Origin: Bagarius yarrelli
Lineage: Eukaryota > Chordata > Actinopteri > Siluriformes > Sisoridae
Direction of reading: 5' to 3'
DNA length: 64,000 nucleotides
Assembly: GCA_005784505.1 (NCBI GenBank)
Contig: VCAZ01000045.1
Coordinates: 1,741,501-1,805,500 of the forward strand
Part shown: positions 11,949 to 22,708 of the stretch, one piece after another
Layout: each line of letters begins with the position of its first letter
Position numbering within the stretch: position 1 is the stretch's first letter
Made by a program: the position numbers and the translations under genes
Notes under the pieces: generated by a model
Told to the model about the DNA's origin: nothing
The model's database searches: none
The model's input: only the letters and a program-made list of their open reading frames with translations

Positions 11949-12099
11949 TAATATTCTCAAAGTGTTTAGAGAAAATCATTCTTAGAGCATAACCATTAAA
12001 TAACGTTCAAAATATTTTTTTTTTCTTACGTTTTTACGACAATACGTTTTTGGAATATTTTATATAACCCTCTCAAAGCCGAAACAAACATTTGTCTAA

Positions 12100-12580
12100 C
12101 GTTGTAAGTTGACTAAGTGCGACAAAATCGAGTCCCACTATGGCTGAAAGTACAGCGCAAGGTGGGCTTCCCGATCCCCCACAACTGTACATCCGATAAT
12201 AATGACGAGGATGATGAGGATGAGGATGAAGCCTTGTTGGGATTTAACCACACAGAGAAGCGACACGTCCTCCGACTTGTTCCTAAATCAAATCAATCCT
12301 TGCTTTTCTCTATTCTGACGTCTGCGTTAACGCCGACACGCATCATCCCATCACGCGCTTTAAAGTTAAGCGTTCGGTGCTGCGCTGTGCTGTTCAGCTT
12401 CTGGGGCAAAACAGCTTCCCGAAGTCAAACCCGTTTTAACCCGTCTGGCTTTTACCCGCTTCAGAAAAGCGCAGTGTTCGTGTGAGGAAGAAAAAACAGG
12501 ACAGGATGTGCGTTAGGTCGTGTTCTTACCTTTGCGGAGCGGGATGTGCGGATCAAACAAAGCCGGAATTGTGTTCAATA
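12100..12580. promoter_or_regulatory. CpG-rich segment, candidate promoter
   Basis: By hand I count about 32 CpG in some 450 bp, close to the number expected from base composition, while the surrounding DNA is strongly CpG-poor. No dispersed repeat explains it. In vertebrates such a segment usually marks a transcription start or first exon. The uninterrupted plus frame 12117-12485 starts at GTG, has an acidic stretch NDEDDEDEDE from a GATGAG repeat and no domain, so I do not call it coding. The possible exon at 12530-12624 overlaps the right side. Confidence 0.5.
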
Positions 12581-12624
12581 TTCCTGTCCGGTGTCCACAT
12601 TGTACTGTCAGAGGCAGCCTTCTA
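12530..12624 (-). CDS. Possible exon, unidentified (minus strand)
   Basis: On the minus strand a pyrimidine-rich tract ending TTTTCTTCTCTACAG is followed by 95 nt and then AAAG|GTAAGAAC, an excellent donor. One frame is open throughout (31 codons, split codons at both ends); its C-terminal part reads LNTIPALFDPHIPLRK. I do not recognise the protein. The ATG-started frame inside gives only about 15 codons, so it could equally be a 5' untranslated exon. The polypyrimidine signal may be inflated by the neighbouring TC microsatellite. No partner exon was found in the window. Splice signals are seen; exon status is inference. Confidence 0.28.
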
Positions 12625-12642
12625 CTGTAGAGAAGAAAATCC

Positions 12643-12645
12643 CTG

Positions 12646-12717
<72 letters not shown>

Positions 12718-12789
12718 GGTACAATGACAGTGAGTGAGAGAGAGAGAGAGAGAGACTATGGCACAATGAGAGAGAGGGGGAATGTGAGT

Positions 12790-12820
<31 letters not shown>

Positions 12821-12945
12821 GGGAATGTGAGCGAGAGAGAGAGAGGGACTGTGGAACAATGAGAGAAAGAGGGGGGAGAAGAAGGGAGAGGGAGGGGAAT
12901 GTGAGCGAGAGAGAGAAAGATAAAGAAAAAGGAGGGGGGGGGGCA
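12643..12945. repeat. Compound (TG)n-(GA)n purine tract
   Basis: Begins with about 16 TG units, then imperfect GA/GGGA runs broken by degenerate repeats such as GACTGTGGTACAATGA and GGAATGTGAG. It is almost pure purine on the plus strand over about 270 bp, so it could form a triplex. Five overlapping open frames on both strands are artefacts of this composition. Confidence 0.9.
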
Positions 12946-14045
12946 GAACGCACCCTCTCCAAATACAACAGACAAATAAAGAGCTCAGAGATAATCTACT
13001 CTTTATTTAGTCCACCAAACACTCATTTTCAAAATGTTTTTATACACACTTTAAAGTTAGTCCACCGGATTTACCCTCTCATCCTCAACATCACTGCAGC
13101 TTAAACACCTGGAAGAAGATGCATCCTCATACGCTTACATGGGATGGTAATGATGGGATTGTATGAAAGTCTAAAAAGAAAAAAAAATAGACAACATTCT
13201 GATTTCTTACATGTTTTGGAATAAAATCTCTGTCAAAATAAATAAATAAATAAATGATATCAAACTCCAATCACTGTTTATTCTGCTCAGATTTCCTGGG
13301 GAGAAAAAAAAAGCTCTGGATCCAGAAGAACCTGATCAGAAACCAATTAATGTACTGGAGCTCATCAGGAGGTTGTAAGAAAGCCAGGACTTGTCCCTCC
13401 TTTTATCCAAGCATCAACTTAAATAATGTATTTGTTTACTTCATGCATGAAACTTCTTCGCCAGATGCAGTACAAGACGAAATGCAACATCTGTGCAGAA
13501 GGTTTCTATAGATGTACTGCCATCTAGTGTAATTAAGACAACGCAAATAAGACCCTGGGTCACATTTTGTCCTATCTTACTGGATATCAGTTCCTAAACA
13601 AGCTTTAATCGGTCAGAGTTAGAAAACCTAATCAATTAATAATACCTGCAATATCAAAGAAAGCTTCTCCAACATGTCCGATGGTCCTGATTGCTTTGGA
13701 TAATTTATCTCCTCCTCCTGTCGAGCAGCATTGGATCTTTGTAGATGTGCTTCCTCCTTGTGGTTGGTTAATGCACACACTTCAGGCACACACACACTTT
13801 TTTGTCAAAGCATCATCAGACGCTACTTTCTCCAGGAGTTTCTTTCTTGTCTGGAAATGACATTGAATTTGGCCAGCTTAAAGCAGATGGCTGGTTCTAT
13901 TAGCATCTGTAGCATAATTCTTTTTATTGAACATTTAGCAAAATATCTACATCAAATATAAACTAAGATCTCTTTAGTTAACCGGCTTTTGGCTGATATT
14001 AAATTCAGTGATCGTGTCATTCTATCGTTCTCATTCATCATCTAT
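12946..14045. other. Non-coding sequence with one CTCF-like site
   Basis: No gene or dispersed repeat is recognised. An (AAAT)n run lies at 13236-13256. CTGCCATCTAGTGT (13517-13530) matches the CTCF core on the minus strand at 13 of 14 positions; about one such match is expected by chance in the window. Confidence 0.35.
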
Positions 14046-14222
14046 CCATTTACATTTGCAGCATTTTGGCAGACTCCCTTATCCAGAGTTATACAACTGA
14101 GCAATTGGGGGTTAGGGGCCTTGCTCAGGGGCCCAGCAGTGGTGGCTTGGCGGGACTGGGAATCGAATCCTGGTCTTTAAGTTGGTAGTCCAACAACTTA
14201 ACCACTTCGCTACCACTTCCCC
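14046..14222 (-). mobile_element. SINE-1, near full length
   Basis: Plus-strand order: tail GGCAGACTCCCTTATCCAGA, body CAATTGGGGGTTAGGGGCC, B-box complement GGGAATCGAATCC, and head end CTACCACTTCCCCAC. A short deletion removed the GCGACTTACATTTATC segment. Confidence 0.85.
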
Positions 14223-14243
14223 ACACTATATACCCCACACTAT

Positions 14244-14330
14244 ACCTGCTCATTCACTAATTCGGGGTCACAGGGATCTGCTGGAGTCTGGTCGCAGTCG
14301 TCTCTGAAAGGGCTCCTATAGGCAATGTAG
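14244..14330 (-). mobile_element. SINE-3 fragment
   Basis: TTCGGGGTCACAGGGATCTG, GGAGTCTGGTCGC and TCTCTGAAAGGG are the family's 3' part in reverse; the segment is then joined to CTATAGGCAATGTAG, skipping the middle. Confidence 0.65.
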
Positions 14331-14638
14331 TATAACTAATCTATCTATCTTTTAACTAGAAGCCAAACATGGAAGAGATGACTCCATGTGTGGTCACACA
14401 GAAATGTCAGTCATGCTCAGGATGTTACATATTTTGCTAAATGTTCAATGTATGGAGACCTTTCAACCTTTTCTTATACAATAACATGACTATCACCTTC
14501 ACTTATCATGTTTTTCAACATCCTGTTCCTGTATTAAGCTCCCTACAATAACCTCTACAATTCTAACAAGTTGCATCAGATTGTGTAGCTTTGAAATTTT
14601 TTTTTATTAAACCACAATGGTATTAGTGAGTTTAGTCA

Positions 14639-14900
14639 CTACTGACAGACGAGAAGGCCTGGGGTGCAGTCGGTGTTCCAGTTCATCCCAAAGGTGTTCA
14701 GTGGGATTAATGTGAGGAACACTTTAGTACTTCTGATCCAACCAGAACACATTGTCATTCTAGAACAGTGTTTTGGGCCCTTAGTTCCAATGAATTGAAA
14801 TTCTAAAAATCCTAGACAACTGTGTGGCAAGAATTTGGAAAAGACAATTATGGTCATGGTCACTTATGCTGGTAAGGTGTCAAACGTTTAGACATGTACG
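14639..14900 (-). mobile_element. Tc1-derived non-autonomous element, fragment
   Basis: CCAGTTCATCCCAAAGGTGT and the surrounding sequence encode, on the minus strand and with frameshifts, the NPxEHLWDELE region that follows the catalytic core of Tc1/mariner transposases; here it reads IPLNTFGMNWNTDCTP. The right end GTGTCAAACGTTTAGACATG is a diverged terminal repeat. Only the 3' transposase relic and one terminus are joined, as in deletion derivatives of this fish family. Confidence 0.65.
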
Positions 14901-14915
14901 GTGTGTCAAATAGAG

Positions 14916-14916
<1 letters not shown>

Positions 14917-14946
<30 letters not shown>

Positions 14947-14992
14947 TATCTGTCTGTCTGTCTGTCTATCTATCTGTCTATCTGTCTATCTA

Positions 14993-15026
<34 letters not shown>

Positions 15027-15091
15027 GGTCTATCTATCTACAACTGATCTATCTGTCTGGCTATCTATCTGTCTGTCTCTGTCTATCTATG

Positions 15092-15161
<70 letters not shown>

Positions 15162-15304
15162 GGTCTATCTATCTATCTGTCTATCTATCTACAACTGATC
15201 TGTCTTCTATCTATCTATCTGTTTGTCTGGCGGTCTGTCTGTCTGTCTACATCTAGTCTGTCTGTCTGTCTGTCTATAACTGAAAAAGATCAGTCTGTCT
15301 GTCC
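14917..15304. repeat. GATA/GACA (CTAT/CTGT) array with (TCAA)n start
   Basis: (TCAA)n at 14917-14940, then about 360 bp of mixed CTAT and CTGT units with two copies of the interruption CTACAACTGATCT (about 15038 and 15189). The repeated interruption shows that part of the array was itself duplicated. The 120-residue frame through it is a repeat translation. Confidence 0.95.
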
Positions 15305-16674
15305 ATACGCCTGTCGTGCTATTAAATCCGTGCTTACATTTGCGTTTGGCTTTTTAGACCAGAAGTTAAAGAAAGATTTTAATGCATTGCAGAATAACAT
15401 TCCTGCATCACTGCGTTGTCTTTACTGCTTATCACTCACATGCGGTACGCGGTTTGTTCATTGCTTTGGCTTTCTTTTTCCGAACCATTACATTTGGCGC
15501 CGTTCACCTGAATGTCTGTTGTCATTGAAGTGTTTGTCATGTGTGGGCATCTATAATTGGCTTTCATGGATTTTTGCAGATGATTTACTGTACCTGGCCG
15601 AGTGACTTGCGGCACCTGTGTTTCATCGATCAATGTCAGGCTTTGAGCATGCAATCTGTCTGCTACAATTAGACATCCAGTCCCCTGTCCATGCACGTCA
15701 GCGAACCTCACACAAAGGCTTTGTCTTATTATTTTTTTTTTTTGCTTGTTTTTGTTTTTAAATCCTGCGAGTTCACAATGCGGTCATATCGCTTCACCAT
15801 GAAGGCAATACGCGATGCTTTGTCTGGTGATGCATTGAAAGCTTGTCACTTTTTCTCCTCTGATTGCTGAGCACCTCGGTGCACTTGGACGACAATAGTT
15901 TGCCACTGACTCTGTCATAAAGGCATGTTAATACCACAAACGTTCTTTCCAAAGATGGCAACAAGGATGCCTGTGGTCAGTAGTGTTAGAATACCAATTT
16001 CAGGAGCTCTGCTGAATGATGTCCTTCAAAAGGCCTGATGTCCAGTGTCAAGTTTTAAGGGTCTGTGCTTGTCCTAAATCTTATGCTTTTCTGTGTGTGT
16101 AAATAAGACCAGTTGCTCCAACACCATTTAAGAGTTGGTTTTGTTGACAGACAGGCAGGCAGGTGGCCTGAACATGGAAAGCAAAGAGAAATGGCAATGC
16201 TCCTGCGGGGTAATATTAACAGATAGAGTTTACAGGTGGAAACCGTTTGTGTTGTCCTTTCAGATTAACACCACAGACACGTGCGAGTCCAAATCGGTAT
16301 GACAAGCTGAAAAAAGTGTGAAGAAGAGGGAGGGTGGAATAAATTCCAAACAGGTGGAGACTTGCAGCACAGTGGACAAAATATGTCCCTATTTTAGCTA
16401 TGATGACAAGAGTAGCATTGTTATTATGTGAAGCTAATTTGGTACAGTTTTTGAAGTGACCTCAACGATTCCCTGGGGAGAATCTACTGCACTAACAAAG
16501 AGCTAGTTAAAAACTCTTTTAGCTTAAGTGAAAAAAATCTATGTGGGTAGCAATATATGTAATCAATCTTCTAGCAATACACTAGCTGTCTATTGTAGCT
16601 GTCGGGTCGTTACTATAAGGCCATACACTGTAGGACCAAACGTTGTGTTTTTCCAGAAGGTGAAAGGACACAGT
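15305..16674. other. Repeat-poor non-coding sequence, candidate conserved element
   Basis: No SINE, hAT or Tc1 sequence is recognised over about 1.35 kb. Composition at 15330-15720 is balanced; overlapping plus and minus frames of 91 residues exclude each other and have no domain. Candidate for conserved non-coding DNA. Confidence 0.3.
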
Positions 16675-16768
16675 TTTCTAAAATGTCTTTTCATGTTGTA
16701 GCTTTACATTATTTCTTCGCTGGAACTAAGAGACCCAAACATGCTTTGTGCACGGGGGCATTGTAAAG
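16675..16768. mobile_element. Tc1-derived fragment with internal inversion
   Basis: CTGGAACTAAGAGACCC is the reverse complement of the family string GGGTCTCTTAGTTCCAG (see 39405), but it is followed directly by TTTGTGCACGGGGGCATTGT in the opposite orientation. One fragment therefore contains a local inversion or two joined pieces. Confidence 0.5.
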
Positions 16769-16926
16769 GGGCTTATTTGTCACATATACTTTAGAGTATA
16801 GTAAAATATGTTTCTTTGCATGTCTTATCTTAGTAAGTTGGGGTCAGAGCACAGGGTCAGCTATGATGCAGGTCATTCCTGGAGCAGGAAGGGTTAAGAG
16901 TCTTGCTCAAGGACCCGACAGTGGCA
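16769..16926 (-). mobile_element. SINE-2, 3' part
   Basis: Plus-strand order CTTATTTGTCACATATACTT, GTTGGGGTCAGAGCACAGGG, GGAGCAGGAAGGGTTAAG, CTTGCTCAAGGACCCGACAG. Its tRNA-like head seems displaced to 17195-17270 by intervening sequence. The family resembles SINEs I remember from catfish genomes. Confidence 0.7.
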
Positions 16927-16934
16927 GTAAAGCA

Positions 16935-16981
16935 GAAAACTGTACCAAATTAGTCTTCAAAAACTGCACCAAATTAGTCTT
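16935..16981. repeat. 23-bp direct tandem duplication
   Basis: AAACTG(T/C)ACCAAATTAGTCTTC occurs twice in a row with one mismatch. Confidence 0.85.
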
Positions 16982-17194
16982 CCTGGTTGTTCAAACAACT
17001 AAGATCAGTAGACATGTTTGCCTTAGGGGGCTGCATAATAGTCCTGTATTAGTGTATTAACTCTATTAACTGTATTATCAGAAACTTAGACAGGATCTCT
17101 TAGAACCAAGAGATCAACTCTGTGGCAATAGATTGATGACATAATTTTTACCTTTCCGAATGTTAAGGTTTATAACAGAGATTCGTTGTTGTTG

Positions 17195-17270
17195 TCACGT
17201 TGAACCCAGGCCTTCCTGGTCTTCCGAACAACATCTCGGTGCTTTAACCGTTTGATCCACCACTGCCCAT
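17195..17270 (-). mobile_element. SINE-2 tRNA-like head, separated
   Basis: TTGAACCCAGGCCTT, GGTCTTCCGAACAACAT, GTGCTTTAACCGTTTGATCC and ACCACTGCCC match the head end of SINE-2 (compare 39170-39238). With 16769-16926 it makes one copy interrupted by about 270 bp of unrecognised DNA. Confidence 0.6.
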
Positions 17271-17457
17271 TGTCATGCTAGTACCATCATTCCTGAGCTC
17301 CATAAAGACATGGATTGCTATAAACTTAAGTGTCCTATATGAAAGCTATTACGGGATAAATGAAACGAAACCTAGTGGAAAGAACGTTTTAGAGGTTATT
17401 ATAAGATTGAGACTGAGACTTAATCTGGAATTTCTAAAAACACATGTGGATGTAATG

Positions 17458-17492
17458 GTCAGGTGTTCGAATACATTTGTCCTTATAGTGTA
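17458..17492. mobile_element. Tc1-type terminal repeat
   Basis: CAGGTGTTCGAATACATTTG followed by TCCTTATAGTGTA is a diverged version of the terminus that ends CTTTTGTCCATATAGTGTA in fish Tc1 derivatives. The partner end is not identified. Confidence 0.5.
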
Positions 17493-17597
17493 GATGGTAC
17501 TCTCAGTTTGTGTAGAATTGTCTATGGTATAAATGTTGCAGGACAAAATAAAAATACTGAAGCTAGTCCAATGTACTGTTTACTAACAATTAATCAA

Positions 17598-17745
17598 TGG
17601 CCAATGTTGGGCTCTGAGCAAGACCCTCAAGACCCTGTATTACAGCTTCACCTGCTCACTGTTCACTTTGCAATCTGGAATATGCGAAAAAATGAACTCC
17701 AGTGTGTGCCGTAATGTACGTTTGACTTGTGTTGTAATGTACGAA
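17598..17745 (+). mobile_element. SINE-2 fragment, diverged
   Basis: GGGCTCTGAGCAAGACCCTC, then ATATGCGAAAAAATGAACTC and GTGTGCCGTAATGTACG, follow the SINE-2 plus order (body, GCGAAGAAAAGAATTTC, TGTAATGTA tail) with many changes. Confidence 0.5.
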
Positions 17746-17881
17746 ATGTAGACTCCTTTTGAATCATTTCATATATTTATAGAGGATGTTTAAGCAGCAA
17801 TAGAATACAGCCTGGTTGTTAAAATGCTTTTAGTTACATTTACTTTATAAACAGAAACTCTGGCCTGCGGACAAACATCTG

Positions 17882-18076
17882 GTTTACATTTACATTTTTG
17901 GGCATTTTTTGACATCCTTATCCAGAGCGACTCACATTTATCTCTTTTTATACAACTGAGCAATTGGGGGTTAAGGGCCTTACTCAGGCGCCCAGCAGTG
18001 GTAACTTGGTGGTGCTGGGAATCGAACCCTGATTCTTCTGGTATCAGTCTAACACCTTAACCACTAGGCCACCAGG
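17882..18076 (-). mobile_element. SINE-1, full length
   Basis: Tail GTTTACATTTACATTTTTGG, CAGAGCGACTCACATTTATC, body GCAATTGGGGGTTAAGGGCC, B-box complement GGGAATCGAACCC (intact), and head CTAACACCTTAACCACTAGG are all present. One of the best preserved minus copies. Confidence 0.9.
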
Positions 18077-18159
18077 TTTGTTGTAGCCATGAAGGAATCA
18101 GAGGCAACCACATTAAAGAATCATTATTAATTAGTACTTTTTAAAAATCTTTTTTTTTT

Positions 18160-18362
18160 CTTTTAATTTATTATTATTATTAGTAGTAGTAGTAGTAGTA
18201 GTAGTAGAAGTAGTAGTAGTAGTATTGTTTGACTTTTTTTTTATTGTCCTTTTTCCAACCTTAAAGAATTTTTTAATATATATATATATTTTTCTTCTTT
18301 TCCTTTTTATTGTTATTATTTCTATTATTATATTATTATTATTATTTTATTATTAAAGCTAT
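18160..18362. repeat. Compound AT-rich microsatellites
   Basis: (TTA)n, (TAG)n at 18180-18224, (TA)n at 18277-18290 and (TTA)n at 18312-18356. Confidence 0.9.
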
Positions 18363-18413
18363 AGGCAATTATTGCTAATAATATTTGAAGGTAATTAGAT
18401 TACAGTGACTCTC

Positions 18414-18440
18414 GCACACACACACACACACACACACACA
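18414..18440. repeat. (CA)13 microsatellite
   Basis: Perfect dinucleotide run. Confidence 0.95.
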
Positions 18441-19515
18441 AATGATCACATATACAGCACAGAACAGTTGTTGTTAACTATTCATTAAGACATTTTCAGT
18501 CCCGATTCTCACTGCAGCACACTTAACTAGACATAGCTGGTTGGACATAGTCCCATTTGGCCCATGAGTCCAAATGTTATAAAACCACCAATGTGGCTGA
18601 GTAGTGTTTTGGCCCACACTACATTTGTCGTTGGCATAAACAATCTCTTATCTGCTGAAATTCAACTATATTTAGCTTGGTTCATCTGCTATCTACGATT
18701 GCTCTCATAAAAATACCAGCCGGCTTGTAGGTTTTCTGCCATCCACACAGATGTAAAGACTTAAACCACAGATAAATCACACTGATTAAAACAAGGATAC
18801 ACGTGTGCCAAGTTCCATTAACATCTTTAGGAAAACACAGTGAGCTCAATAGTCTGAGAGTGAAAAAGCTTTTATTTTGTATTTTTATTTACAATAATAA
18901 CAAATGGATTAAAAGTTAAAATAAGTTTGTTAATAACTGGTTTTTTTTTGCCTTAGTAGTCACGTGCACTTAAGTTGGTACAGATCTATTTTGGATTAAA
19001 TTATTATATACCCTAATAATAAAGATAAAACATGGGGTAAATTTGACTTTTGGTTTGAAGCAGATGATAAATTTGCTTATGTTAACTAGAAATTGTGCAA
19101 TCTTGAATTTAAGATGTTGGACATTTTATTTAGGTGTTTTTTTTTTTTTCACTATTTAACACAGAGGAACATGTAAATATAAAATCAGCAAAAAGTTTAG
19201 CTGTATATCTTTAAATCCACACCACAAACCTAAACTAGCCCAAATTTTTAGGCATTAGGAAAGTTTAAACATGATAACACAGTTGTTAACAAGCAACCAT
19301 GCAGGAAGTAATAGATATAAGTATTATTATTAATACTTCATGCAAGTATACAACATTAGGTAAAACATTAGCTACTTCCTTATTGGTTATTAGGTAATTA
19401 CTAAAGTTAAATTATTGTCATTGAGAACTACTTGCGAACTATGGCTAATTAATAAATAATAATATATTTAATAGCCAATCACAACAGTAACTGCTCCCCT
19501 CAATACATTACCTAC
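18441..19515. other. AT-rich non-coding sequence
   Basis: No gene or dispersed repeat recognised. Confidence 0.4.
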
Positions 19516-19665
19516 AGGGGGAAGTGGGAGCGCAGTGGTTAAGGCATTGGACTGCTAAATGGAATACTGGTGTTCGATTCCCAGCACCACCAAGTTGCCA
19601 CTGTTGGCTCCCTAAGCAAGGCCCATAACCCCCAATTTCTTGTCTGTAAAATGCGGTAAATGTAC
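19516..19665 (+). mobile_element. SINE-1 with intact B box
   Basis: Head GGGGGAAGTGGGAGCGCAGT with GCAGTGGTTAAGG (A-box-like) and GTGTTCGATTCCC (B box) is well kept. The body lost the segment between GTCTGTAAAATGC and the final GGTAAATGTACA. The 60-residue minus frame over it is a shadow. Confidence 0.85.
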
Positions 19666-19934
19666 AGATTAAAATAGTCTCTCTTCCCAATGCATGAATG
19701 GATCTATGTTTTCTGTTTTAACCCCTTATGTGCACAGATGCAAGAGGTGCTAAGCTTGGAGTGGCCGGACCGAATAGGGTTACCCTGAATCCTGTGGGGT
19801 CAGGGATCGGCGGTCGTTGATGAAGGTGAGAGATGCACAGCCTTAAACAATTGGTTTCTTTGCATGTCAGTGGCTAACTTTATTTCCAATGAATGCTTTT
19901 AAGTAGTCCAGAACTTTTTACAGTACTTTAAAAG
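19666..19934. other. Non-coding sequence
   Basis: No gene or repeat recognised. Confidence 0.35.
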
Positions 19935-20025
19935 TTGGTTAAGGGGTTAAGGGTCTCGCTCAGGGGCCCTGCAGTACAACTTGGTGCTGGAAATGAAACC
20001 CATCTTTCGATCAGTAGCACTAGTT
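19935..20025 (-). mobile_element. SINE-1 fragment
   Basis: GGGGTTAAGGGTCTCGCTCA, GGGGCCCTGCAGT, GGTGCTGGAAATGAAACCC: body and eroded B-box complement only. Confidence 0.65.
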
Positions 20026-21032
20026 AATCAGTTACACTAGTTAATCAGTACCTAATACTTTATATTCACCAATATTTGAAAGTGGCATCTGCTATACTAC
20101 TTCTGTGATGCTGCAGCTAGCAACAAACCGCTAGCTTTAAACCTGCACTCCAAATCACTCATTCGCTAATTAGCTTTAGCTGCGTAAGCTTGCTAAGTGA
20201 AGTGGTCATTATAGTGAGCCGAATGTGATCATCCTGAATTATGCTTTATTGTGTCCGATGGCATAATGATTAATCAGAGTATAAAAATAACAATGCTACA
20301 GACTGCTATCTTTATTCGCTTTTATGGCAAGCAACTTGTTTGACCCATTAATGGGGTAGAACGCACTCCAGAGGTGTTACACAGCTGACTGTGACAGTGC
20401 TTTAATGCTTTAATAGGATATAATAGTGTTGATCCGTTGACCTGAAACCCTTGTGTGTGTAATAAAACATTATAACACACACACACACACACACTCTTTC
20501 TTTTTTAACATTTAGATAACTTCACTCATAATATTACACAGTCGGGCAGTCATATAAGTTAAAATAAACCGTTTATTGCATTTATACTAGAATTTGGAAC
20601 TATATAACTCTTATGTACACACGCTATGCCATCTGTGTCACTATTTACTGTTTACTAGGATTTCTTTTGCTATAAAAGATAATCTTAATAGTTGTAGTGT
20701 GTGTTAAAAATTGCCCAAATTGACATAAACTAATTTTTTTATACAGTAGCATGAAGCAACTCGAGACCTGCCCCAGTGGGACACCTGTGACAGTTAAGAA
20801 AGGTTTCCGATATTACTTGTGTTAAGCATAGATTATTATAGGTCATATGGGTATCATATATCAGGGCTTAAAAGAAACAACAACATTGTGGTGTAATGTA
20901 ATTAAGTGGAGTTAACAAAAATGTTTTATTTCATGGATTATTTATCCCCCCACTAGAGGGAGACATCAGCAGAATCCTAATTTAATATTCTGTGCCTTAC
21001 TAACATAACATTAAGAGGCACTGACTATTGAC
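20026..21032. other. AT-rich non-coding sequence
   Basis: No gene. A (CA)10 run lies at 20474-20494. CCACTAGAGGGAGA (20950-20963) is CTCF-like at 12 of 14 positions, which is no better than chance. Confidence 0.4.
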
Positions 21033-21180
21033 ACATTTACATTATTCAGCAGACGTTCTTATCCAAAGCGACTTACATTTATCTGTTTTATACAACTGAG
21101 CAATTGGGGGTTAAGGTCCTTGCTCAGGGGCCCACGGTGGTGCTGGGAATCTAACCCCGGTCTCTCTGGTATCAGTCACT
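21033..21180 (-). mobile_element. SINE-1
   Basis: CACATTTACATTATTCAGCA, CAAAGCGACTTACATTTATC, GCAATTGGGGGTTAAGG, GGTGCTGGGAATCTAACCCC and TCTCTGGTATCAGTCA; the final head bases are missing. Confidence 0.85.
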
Positions 21181-21352
21181 TAGCAAGCAACTATAGAAAC
21201 CAATGATTTGCATTACTCTGAGGTTTTTCATGGCCGTGGGAACATATTTTATTGGGTGGGGGTTGCTTAGGTACAGGGTTTGATGTGTGGTGGTGCTGCA
21301 GTGGACATACAAATAAATAAGGGGAGTCACATCACACTCACTGGAATAACAT

Positions 21353-21492
21353 ACAGCATTCGGCAGACGTGACTTTCATTTATTTAATTCATACAATTGA
21401 CCACCAAGCAACTGGCAACTTGGTGGTGCTGGGTATTAAACCCAGATCTACCAATTAGCAGTCCAACATCTTAACCACTGCGCTTCCTCTTT
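21353..21492 (-). mobile_element. SINE-1, rearranged inside
   Basis: Tail CATTCGGCAGACGTGAC and head ACTTGGTGGTGCTGGG, ACCAATTAGCAGTCCAACA are clear. The body between is scrambled and short (CAATTGACCACCAAGCAACT). It lies about 170 bp from the previous copy in the same orientation. Confidence 0.7.
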
Positions 21493-22488
21493 AAAAATAT
21501 ATTCATTTCTCGAAGTCACAATCCACGTTTAAAACGTCAAAAAAATCCCATCTTACATAGTCATATTATTTAAAATTTCCCACCTGTCAGCAGGGGGTGC
21601 TACAGCCCCTTCAGCACCGCTGTACTCGCTTTTATTCATCAATTTTTTTAAATGGCACTTTAAATTTGAAATAATTCCTCCTGCTTAAAAAGATTTAAAC
21701 AATATTTTGTACCACATAATCTAAAATCGGACAATTCCACATCCGACAGATAAAAGCCCATTTCATTTAGTTGCTTTTTTCGGAAAAAAAAAACCCTCAC
21801 ACTTTAATTTAAATGGCAAGATTCAATTAACAACACACTTCTCTCTCGTATGTTATTGCACAAAACAGCTACCTCAGCCATGTTTTAATTAGAAAGTGAT
21901 TAAACGACGGACATAAAGCCGAAGCAATGCCACAGACGGCTGATTGCCTTTATAACTCAACAGAGAGCTACAACCAGGACTAGCTCACACACCTACATCA
22001 AGCCTCAGGCAAATGGATCTGCACTTCATTAAACCAGATTGTGCATATGCACAGACTAAGCCATGGCTGACAAGAAAATGCACCCTTACATGGTGTTATG
22101 GAGTAAGTAAAAGAAAAAGATGGATTAGGACTCGCTAGGTCAATTTTTATTTATGTAAATAGCGGGAAAAAGAATTATCGCAGCGATCTAAAAACATGCA
22201 TGACGAATCGCATGCTATAGTATGTACTGCATTTTAGTAAGTACGAACTTCCTGACCATTAACATGTACTTTCCTATGTAGTATGAATGAAATTCAGTCG
22301 TAATTACGTCCGCCATTTTAATATTGACATGTGAAATAAGACACTAGACATAATTTAACTACAAGTCCCACCGTTTTTTTTTTCCTTGTAGCATTTGAAC
22401 ATTTAAAGCTACTTAAAGCATTTAAAAAGTGACGTCATAAACCATAAAACATAAAAGAACATGAAGCATAAACCATTCACCTTTTTAT

Positions 22489-22493
<5 letters not shown>
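21493..22493. other. Non-coding sequence, possible diverged repeat
   Basis: No gene. The part at 22165-22340 (TAGTATGTACTGCATTTTAG, TTTCCTATGTAGTATGAATG, ACGTCCGCCATTTTA) resembles a dispersed fish DNA transposon from memory, but I cannot fix its ends. Confidence 0.3.
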
Positions 22494-22525
<32 letters not shown>

Positions 22526-22655
22526 TATACCATATGGCTTTGAACTGTACTATGTTTAAGGAAAATAAAGTAGAATCTAATCTAATCTAATCTAACGTGT
22601 ATCATGTCAAACTTTCCATCGTGTATCATTGTTTAATCATATTTTTTCTTTTTGC

Positions 22656-22701
<46 letters not shown>

Positions 22702-22708
22702 ATATAAA
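22494..22708. repeat. (TA)n tracts flanking a (TAATC)n run
   Basis: (TA)n at 22494-22521, five-base TAATC repeats at 22577-22595, and interrupted (TA)n at 22659-22706. Confidence 0.9.

Noticed and set aside
12117..12485. 122-codon plus frame with acidic stretch
   Set aside because: Starts at GTG, no domain; the acidic run comes from a short GATGAG repeat. Kept only as part of the CpG-rich segment.
12608..13104. Overlapping open frames of 70-152 residues rich in R/E or S/L
   Set aside because: They translate the TG/GA microsatellite in several frames and on both strands; no domain, no codon bias.
14894..15256. 120-residue frame rich in S, I, Y, L, C and V
   Set aside because: Direct translation of the GATA/GACA array; the same holds for the 65-residue frame at 11754-11951.
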